From: Fimenecus sp045613685
Lineage (GTDB): Bacteria > Bacillota > Clostridia > Oscillospirales > Acutalibacteraceae
DNA length: 64,000 bases
Direction of reading: 5' to 3'
Assembly (NCBI GenBank): GCA_045613685.1
Contig: JAZLBL010000037.1
Location: 1-64,000 of the forward strand
The notes under the pieces were generated by a model, which was given only the letters and a program-made list of their open reading frames with translations, made no database searches and had not been told where the DNA came from. The position numbers were made by a program, and so were the translations under genes. Below, one piece after another: positions 58,553 to 64,000 of this stretch; positions within the stretch are counted from its first letter, which is position 1, and each line of letters opens with the position of its first letter.

Positions 58553-60708
58553 ATGTTTTTCTCCTTTGTGAGTGTTGTTCCTTTATAATATGTTGAAAGG
58601 ATTTTTTCATATTTCATGCCAGTATTTGCAAGGTGATTTGCACCTGTCTGGCTCATACCAACACCTAAACCATTACCATAAGTTGTAATTGTGAAAGTGC
58701 TATCAGTTTCATTGTAGAACACTGTAAAGCAATGTGAAGCAAGAACTGATGAACCCAACACACTGTTTCTGAATTCAAGACCTGAAATTTCTATGTTACC
58801 CACTGCAACCTTTGTTACATACCCAATGCTTGAAGAAACAGCAGCATCATGAGCAACAACTCTCAACCACAAAGCAGGGTCTTCGTCAAGTGTAAGTTTG
58901 CTATTGTATTGAAGAAGAAGTCCCTTCATTTCACCAAGAGAGAATTTTCTTTCAATCTTATATGTTTCTGCTTTTGTATCAGGGTTACCATTTATTGAAA
59001 CTGGTTTAAGATAACTATATTCATTTGTAAAAATTGTAGATGCATCTGTTGTTTTGCCGGCAGCAACTGCAAAGTATGGTGTAAGAGCTACAACATCTTT
59101 CACTGCAAGATACTGACCAAAGACTGAGTCAACTGCACTCTTAACTTCGTCATTATATGTTTCGCTGATTAAGATACCATCAACTTCAAAATTATTGTCG
59201 CAATATTTAAGGAAAGTATAAATTACAACTGTTTGTGCCTTAATTGCTTCAACATTGTAACCTTCGCCCATTTCAGTCATAACAATTCGAGCAAGAGCTT
59301 CTTTTGCTTCAATTTCAACACCGTTAATTTTAATAACAGCTGGAGCACCCTTATCTTCGACAACTTCCGGTTCAGTTGTGCTTTCACCTTCAACACCTGT
59401 TGTTTCTGTTGTAGAAGTTTCAGCTTCAGTCTTTCTCTTTTCAATAGCGATTATATTTGACATCATATAGTCAGAAAATTTAACAAATTCTGCTTGCATA
59501 TCTTCAACTGGTTCTGTTGTAGTTTCAGTTGTAGTAGTTGTTGTAGTTGTGGTTGTTTCGTTACCAAAAATTGAATTAAGAGCATTTGCTAATGCGCCAT
59601 TTTCACCCTGAACTTTATAAACAACGCCAAAAACTGCACAGAGAAGAACAATAGCACCAAGAACCGCAGCAAGAATTATCATTGATTTCTTGTTTGTTGG
59701 CTTTTTCTCTTCTTCTGGAATAAGTTCAGGTCCGTCAGAAATTTCAATGCCAACACTTCTGACACCACTAGCCTTTTCACCTATAAGCTCAATGAGTTCA
59801 ATCGCAGCACTTTCAACAAATGCTTCTTCTGTTTCATCTTCTGCCATATAGAGTTTACGTACAATAGCAGACTCATCATTTGCAACTGCGATACAGATGA
59901 ATTTAGCATTGCCTGCGTTATAAATATCACTGATTGATGCACCGATATTTGCTGCTGAGAGGTCCAAACTCACTTTTGCAAGTTGTGCAGCATATTCAGT
60001 TGCGTTAACTTCACCCTTGTCTTCAACATGTGGCGTAAACACAAACACACTATCAAAGTCTTCTACACTATCACCGCAGCTTTTAAGAACTTCTGCATTT
60101 TGTGTTCCATTAACGGCAACTATTGACTGTGAATCAATAAGTCTTCTGACTGCAATAGCTACCTTTTCGTTATCATAAAATTTATTTTCACTCAAAAATT
60201 CTTCGCCACTAATAGTTTCAATGTTTTTTGATAAAAATGGTACAACACCATTTCTGAGAATAAGGTTGATTCTCTCGTTATCGATTGGAACAAACATCAA
60301 ATATTGTTCGCCATTTTCAATTCCAAAGCCTGAATAAAGACCGTCTTTTGATAAGAACACTGTTGCAGGTTCAGGGAATGATGAAAACTCTTTGCGAGTT
60401 TTATCATCCATTTCTTCATCACTTTCAAGCATATTAAGAATAGTTGGGTTGTATTGAACTTCTGTTTCAAGCGCCTGCATTAAAACTGATTTAAGTTTAT
60501 TATAATGCTTTGTATCAACAGCAGTAATAATAAGCTCATCATTTTCCAATGCATCTTGTAACGCACCAAAAAGTTCTTGCATGCTGTCAAAAATTTCGAA
60601 AGTTGTATTTTCTTCAGAATACATACTGATACTGCTGACAACTCTTGCCTGAAATCTTGCAAAAGGCATATTTTTGTCAAAGTTCAGTGCCAACAATCTA
60701 ACTCTCAT
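58549..60708 (-). CDS. CinA-like/SpoIID-domain membrane fusion protein
   Basis: A 719-residue protein. Residues 1-340 appear cytoplasmic. They recall CinA: ELIITAVDTKHYNKLKSVLM, then FPEPATVFLSKDGLYSGFGI and YLMFVP as in the MoCF part, then LSAANIGASISDIYNAG and AIVRKLY as in the amidohydrolase part, but the CinA catalytic GGLGPT, LPGPP and AESCTGG signatures are lost. One membrane helix (about 344-368) is followed by a Thr/Glu-rich linker, then a SpoIID-like domain from about 475: ARIVMTEMGEGYNVEAIKAQ (with the conserved Glu) and GLGVGMSQTGANHLA. SpoIID-type enzymes cut glycan strands. ATG 60708 has AGAGGT 8 bases upstream. The CinA reading is mine and moderate; the SpoIID reading is stronger. 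Confidence 0.75.
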   Translation of the reverse strand: MRVRLLALNFDKNMPFARFQARVVSSISMYSEENTTFEIFDSMQELFGALQDALENDELIITAVDTKHYNKLKSVLMQALETEVQYNPTILNMLESDEEMDDKTRKEFSSFPEPATVFLSKDGLYSGFGIENGEQYLMFVPIDNERINLILRNGVVPFLSKNIETISGEEFLSENKFYDNEKVAIAVRRLIDSQSIVAVNGTQNAEVLKSCGDSVEDFDSVFVFTPHVEDKGEVNATEYAAQLAKVSLDLSAANIGASISDIYNAGNAKFICIAVANDESAIVRKLYMAEDETEEAFVESAAIELIELIGEKASGVRSVGIEISDGPELIPEEEKKPTNKKSMIILAAVLGAIVLLCAVFGVVYKVQGENGALANALNSIFGNETTTTTTTTTTETTTEPVEDMQAEFVKFSDYMMSNIIAIEKRKTEAETSTTETTGVEGESTTEPEVVEDKGAPAVIKINGVEIEAKEALARIVMTEMGEGYNVEAIKAQTVVIYTFLKYCDNNFEVDGILISETYNDEVKSAVDSVFGQYLAVKDVVALTPYFAVAAGKTTDASTIFTNEYSYLKPVSINGNPDTKAETYKIERKFSLGEMKGLLLQYNSKLTLDEDPALWLRVVAHDAAVSSSIGYVTKVAVGNIEISGLEFRNSVLGSSVLASHCFTVFYNETDSTFTITTYGNGLGVGMSQTGANHLANTGMKYEKILSTYYKGTTLTKEKNI

Positions 60709-60756
60709 ATTCATTTACCTCTCTTTTACCCATATATAAAACTAATTATTAACTAA

Positions 60757-62112
60757 TTATTCGTCCCACTTTTTATCGTCTTTAAATGGATTGGTAAGAC
60801 CTTTCACATCATACCAAGCCTGTGGGAACTTTGGATTTGTGTTAAGTGTTGCATTGCTTGTATCAACTTCTACTTTTTCGTTTGCACGAACCATTCTTCC
60901 AACCACAACGAATCTTGCATCATTAAATTCATAAGTACAAGTAACCAATGTAAGCAACTTATCATCTGGTTGAACACTAATTCCTGTGTCTATAACACTT
61001 CTTTTCTTTAACTCATCTGCAAATTTTGAAAATCTTTCATCAGTTGAAAAATCTGTAATCATAAAATTAAAGAAATAATTATTATCATCTGCAGGAGTAG
61101 CGTTAATATAAAACGCTGAAAAAACTTTGAAATAATAAGTTTCATACAAAGTATTAAACTCAATAATTGGCGATTCTTTATAACCTTCTAATGTTTTATA
61201 TTTATCAAGGTTTGAAAATATTAAGCCATCGCTCATATGATGACCATAAATAATTGTGTTATCGTCAAGATATTTCGAGTCATTTTTTGAATCCATATAA
61301 GGACAACCATAACGATTTGACTTGCCGTAGAAGTCACGACGAAGATAATGATTATTATCTGGTCCCTGAACAACTTGAACATCAAGGTTTGTACCCGGGA
61401 TATTCAACCACCCAACCAAATCCTGATTAAGTGCATAGAGATATGAATATTTAAGATTCATATTCTCAGGGAATTTAATCTGTGGATATTGTGCAAAAAG
61501 CTCTTGCCATGCTTCAACATATTGATTATCGTCGAAATTATCAGTATCAACTATCTGGCCTTTGATTTCTTCATCCATTTGTAATTGCTCACGATTTTGG
61601 TTATAAAGTTCACCGAAAGCAATAGCACAACCCAAAATTGTAATTATTGATAAATCCATTACAATTTTTCTGATTTTTTCTTTGGTACTATCTTTTTTCA
61701 AAGGTATCATTCCACTGAAGAAATCAGAGAAAATCTGATTGAATGTGCGTCGTTTTTTCTTAATAACTGGTTTTTCAATTACTGTTTCGGTGGTTTCAAG
61801 AATAACAGGTTCTTTTACATATTGTTCAGTAACATCCACAAATGTTTTGCCGTTTTCAACAAGTGTTTTAGGACCATCTGTCTTTTCTTCTTCAATTTGT
61901 GCTTCAATTTGTTTTTCAATATCAGCAGCAATATCGTTTACAGCTGGTGTTTCTTGTCTTTTCTCTATGGGTTTTGTTTCAATTTCTTTTTGAAGTGATG
62001 ATAATTCATCTTTTTTCACTGTTTTCTTAGCAGGCGCTTCATCCATACCAAGTTTTTTGCGCAATTCTTCAAAGGAGAGAATTTCATTTTCATTATTTTC
62101 TATGTTACTCAT
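60757..62112 (-). CDS. Class B sortase, second of pair
   Basis: A 451-residue protein with a long cytoplasmic N-terminus (about 165 residues, Glu/Lys/Pro-rich), one membrane helix and a sortase domain. The active His is in IIYGHHMSDG, Cys in LTLVTCTYEF and Arg in DARFVVVGRMV. Class B sortases attach or polymerise wall proteins. AAAGGAGGT precedes ATG 62112, which overlaps the previous stop (TAATG). Confidence 0.85.
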   Translation of the reverse strand: MSNIENNENEILSFEELRKKLGMDEAPAKKTVKKDELSSLQKEIETKPIEKRQETPAVNDIAADIEKQIEAQIEEEKTDGPKTLVENGKTFVDVTEQYVKEPVILETTETVIEKPVIKKKRRTFNQIFSDFFSGMIPLKKDSTKEKIRKIVMDLSIITILGCAIAFGELYNQNREQLQMDEEIKGQIVDTDNFDDNQYVEAWQELFAQYPQIKFPENMNLKYSYLYALNQDLVGWLNIPGTNLDVQVVQGPDNNHYLRRDFYGKSNRYGCPYMDSKNDSKYLDDNTIIYGHHMSDGLIFSNLDKYKTLEGYKESPIIEFNTLYETYYFKVFSAFYINATPADDNNYFFNFMITDFSTDERFSKFADELKKRSVIDTGISVQPDDKLLTLVTCTYEFNDARFVVVGRMVRANEKVEVDTSNATLNTNPKFPQAWYDVKGLTNPFKDDKKWDE

Positions 62113-63032
62113 TATTGCACAACCTCCTTTGGATACCATTTTTCATCATTTTTATATGGATTTTCTATATTTTTGTTATCGTAATAAATCTGTGGATATT
62201 TAACATTTTTATTGTTATATACGTTATCAACATTAACTGTTTCACTCTCGCCATCTCTCGCGGCACGGGCTACAACCACAAGTCTTGCGTCTGCTTTATA
62301 TGTCTTGATTCCGTTTTTATATGTATCGAGATTTCTGACACAAGTTGAGAGTATGAGCATTTTATCATCATCGTTTATGTCAACATCAGTTATGTATAAA
62401 CGACGCTTATTAACTTCTTCAATAAAGCCTTTAAAATTTTCGCCATCCATATAAGGATAGATATAATTGAAGACATAACCATTATCTTCTTCGGACCTTG
62501 CAGTTGTTATAAGTACACCATATATTTTCCATTTATATGTTCTTTCAACTGTATTAAACTCAAAAACAGGACTTGTTTTATAAAAATCGATTTTCTGGTA
62601 TTTGCTGAGTTCTGAAAACATTGTTGTGTTGTAACAGTTGTGACCATAGATTATGGTGTTTGAATCAAGATTTACAGGGTTATTTCTGTAATCCATAAAG
62701 ATTGCTCCACGAGCATCTCTTGCTTTATTAAAATTATAATTTAAATAATAATCGTTATTGTCACACTGTAAAACAGGATAATTTATAGATGTATTTGGTA
62801 CTGTTATCCAACCGATAAAATCAGAATTTTTTGCATAGAGTGCAGAATAATCGGGCGCAGTTGTTTCTTCTGTATTTGCATTTGTTGAAACAAGATTTGA
62901 AAGGTCTTCATACATTTTTTTGTTGTTATATTCATTAACAACTGTTTTTAATAATAAAGCAGAAGAACAAACAAAGACAATTATGCAAACAACAAGAATG
63001 ATTTTTTTACCACTGCCCATTTTTTCTGTCAA
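62112..63032 (-). CDS. Class B sortase, first of pair
   Basis: About 306 residues: a short cytoplasmic end, a membrane helix (about 10-30) and a sortase domain with the active His in IIYGHNCYNTT, Cys in LILSTCVRN and Arg in DARLVVVARA. I place the start at TTG 63032, 5-6 bases after AGGTGA; GTG 63041 or ATG 63020 are possible. It overlaps the next gene by one base. Confidence 0.85.
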   Translation of the reverse strand: MTEKMGSGKKIILVVCIIVFVCSSALLLKTVVNEYNNKKMYEDLSNLVSTNANTEETTAPDYSALYAKNSDFIGWITVPNTSINYPVLQCDNNDYYLNYNFNKARDARGAIFMDYRNNPVNLDSNTIIYGHNCYNTTMFSELSKYQKIDFYKTSPVFEFNTVERTYKWKIYGVLITTARSEEDNGYVFNYIYPYMDGENFKGFIEEVNKRRLYITDVDINDDDKMLILSTCVRNLDTYKNGIKTYKADARLVVVARAARDGESETVNVDNVYNNKNVKYPQIYYDNKNIENPYKNDEKWYPKEVVQ

Positions 63033-63033
63033 T

Positions 63034-63513
63034 CTATTCACCTACCATTAATAAAACTAATTTTAATGCAACTTCTGTTGCATAATTTCTATTTGAGTTT
63101 CTTACATCATCAAGGAAGTTTTTTTGAAGATGCCTTACATAAGTCTTTTTGCCGTTTGAAACTGCCAACCAAATAGTTCCAACAGGTTTTTGTGTATTAT
63201 CACTATTTGGTCCTGCAATTCCTGAAACGGCAACGGCAATATCAGCTTCTGATATTTTCAGAACGCCTTTAACCATTTCACGAACAGTTTGTTCGCTGAC
63301 TGCGCCAAATGTTTCAAGAGTTTTGTGTTTTACACCCAAGACTTTTTCTTTTATATCGTTGCTGTAACTCACAATACCACAATTAAACATTCCTGACGAG
63401 CCACTTACATCAGTAATACGCTTTGCGATTAATCCACCTGTGCAAGACTCGGCAGTTGCTAACACAAGACCTTTTTCATTAAGGGTTTTAACTACTTTTT
63501 CTTCAAGTGTCAT
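63034..63513 (-). CDS. pncC: Stand-alone CinA C-terminal domain (NMN amidohydrolase type)
   Basis: A 160-residue PncC-type protein. ATAESCTGGLIA near residue 18 includes the active Ser/Cys region, GIVSYSNDIK and AVSGIAGPNSDNTQKPVG near 95-110 complete the pocket. It deamidates nicotinamide mononucleotide. ATG 63513 with AGGA 8 bases upstream is preferred over ATG 63522. It lies 10 bases after thiI and before the sortases. Confidence 0.9.
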   Translation of the reverse strand: MTLEEKVVKTLNEKGLVLATAESCTGGLIAKRITDVSGSSGMFNCGIVSYSNDIKEKVLGVKHKTLETFGAVSEQTVREMVKGVLKISEADIAVAVSGIAGPNSDNTQKPVGTIWLAVSNGKKTYVRHLQKNFLDDVRNSNRNYATEVALKLVLLMVGE

Positions 63514-63523
63514 TTCTGTCATC

Positions 63524-64000
63524 CTAAAAACAAATATTTTGAATTTTTGTGTTTTCAAGTGCTCTTTCGATTAAAGCATCAACATCGAGGCTCTGTTCAG
63601 CTTGTTCCAAAACAGAAATTTGTGGTTTTGTTTTAGGGTGTTTTGGTGTAAACACTGTGCAACAATCTTCATAAGGCTCGATTGAAATATCAAAAGTATC
63701 AATCTGTCTTGATATTTTAATGATTTCTTCTTTATCAAGCCCGATAACCGGTCTGAAAACTGGGATTGAAACCACCGCATCAGTACAAGCGAGCGCATTG
63801 AGCGTCTGGCTTGCAACCTGACCTAAGCTTTCGCCTGTGATAAGTGCTTTACACTCTTCTCGTTCTGCTATTCTTTGAGAAATTCTCATCATAAATCTTC
63901 TCATTACAAGAGTGAACAATTCTTCAGGACAATTATCACGGATTGCTTCTTGAATTTCTGTAAATCCAACAGTAAAAAGTGTTATATTGCCACTATATCT
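63524..64000 (-). CDS. thiI: tRNA 4-thiouridine sulfurtransferase ThiI, C-terminal part
   Basis: The open frame continues beyond the right edge. The visible 158 residues cover TEIQEAIRDNCPEEL, LITGESLGQVASQTLNAL and PYEDCCTVFTPKHP, the adenylation and sulfur-transfer end of ThiI. It lacks a rhodanese extension, as is usual for Firmicutes. It thiolates tRNA U8 and can feed thiamine thiazole synthesis. The start lies outside the window. Confidence 0.93.
   Translation of the reverse strand, partial: RYSGNITLFTVGFTEIQEAIRDNCPEELFTLVMRRFMMRISQRIAEREECKALITGESLGQVASQTLNALACTDAVVSIPVFRPVIGLDKEEIIKISRQIDTFDISIEPYEDCCTVFTPKHPKTKPQISVLEQAEQSLDVDALIERALENTKIQNICF

Overview
The window is an AT-rich, densely coded stretch of chromosome from a spore-forming member of the Clostridia. 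It most resembles Oscillospiraceae/Ruminococcaceae-type gut Firmicutes; I base this on gene content and protein style, not on any search. Spore genes are scattered throughout: spoIIID, spoIVB, an alpha/beta-type small acid-soluble spore protein, pdaA, gpr-spoIIP, spoVAE and a sigma-H-like factor. The housekeeping genes have ordinary Firmicutes forms: hprK-murB-rapZ-whiA, lepB-ylqF-rnhB-yraN, tig-clpP-clpX, recD2, and a ThiT transporter under a TPP riboswitch. I see no phage, insertion sequence, CRISPR array, rRNA or tRNA gene. Many starts are TTG or GTG and were placed by their Shine-Dalgarno (SD) sites.

Layout. 1-3.4 kb: spoIIID diverges from a small tyrosine phosphatase that overlaps a large GH38/GH57-like protein. 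3.5-6.6 kb: a flavoprotein reductase, ispE and a PHP phosphatase, on the minus strand. 6.7-8.4 kb: an ACT/DUF711 pair. 8.4-19 kb (minus): spoIVB, then lon-ysxC-lysA-dnaE followed by pfkA-aroK. 19.2-21.5 kb (plus): serC-serA. 21.6-26.7 kb (minus): one seven-gene operon of an LCP-like protein, a transglutaminase-like protein, folE-folP-folB-folK and an exonuclease. 26.7-35 kb: a sugar-phosphate transferase, a DMT transporter, tig-clpP-clpX, a phosphoesterase, a tiny Cys-rich protein and thrC. 35-42 kb: hprK-murB-rapZ-whiA-lepB-lepB-ylqF-rnhB-yraN, probably one long transcript. 42-51.4 kb: a spore-rich region that also holds rpsT, a strongly promoted 59-residue membrane protein, a sigma-H-like factor and pgcA. 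51.5-56.5 kb: comM, TPP riboswitch-thiT and recD2. 56.5-64 kb: the RNase P RNA, then upstream an operon thiI-pncC-sortase-sortase-CinA/SpoIID fusion-galE-HAD phosphatase.

Most interesting points. (1) A 719-residue membrane protein at 58549-60708. Its cytoplasmic half looks like a catalytically dead CinA (MoCF plus amidohydrolase-like), and it is joined through one membrane segment and a Thr-rich linker to an extracellular SpoIID-type domain. It lies in an operon with two class B sortases and a free-standing CinA C-domain. (2) Several unlisted small membrane or Cys-rich proteins with good start signals: 41 aa coupled to spoIIP, 59 aa with a near-consensus promoter, 59 aa before pdaA, 31 aa after pgcA, and 54 aa DUF1540-like. 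(3) Sporulation promoters readable by eye: sigma-E-like sites before spoIIID and spoIIP, and sigma-F/G-like sites before spoIVB, gpr, spoVAE and the spore protein gene. (4) An LCP-like protein lacking the usual catalytic motif and a transglutaminase-like protein leading a folate operon.
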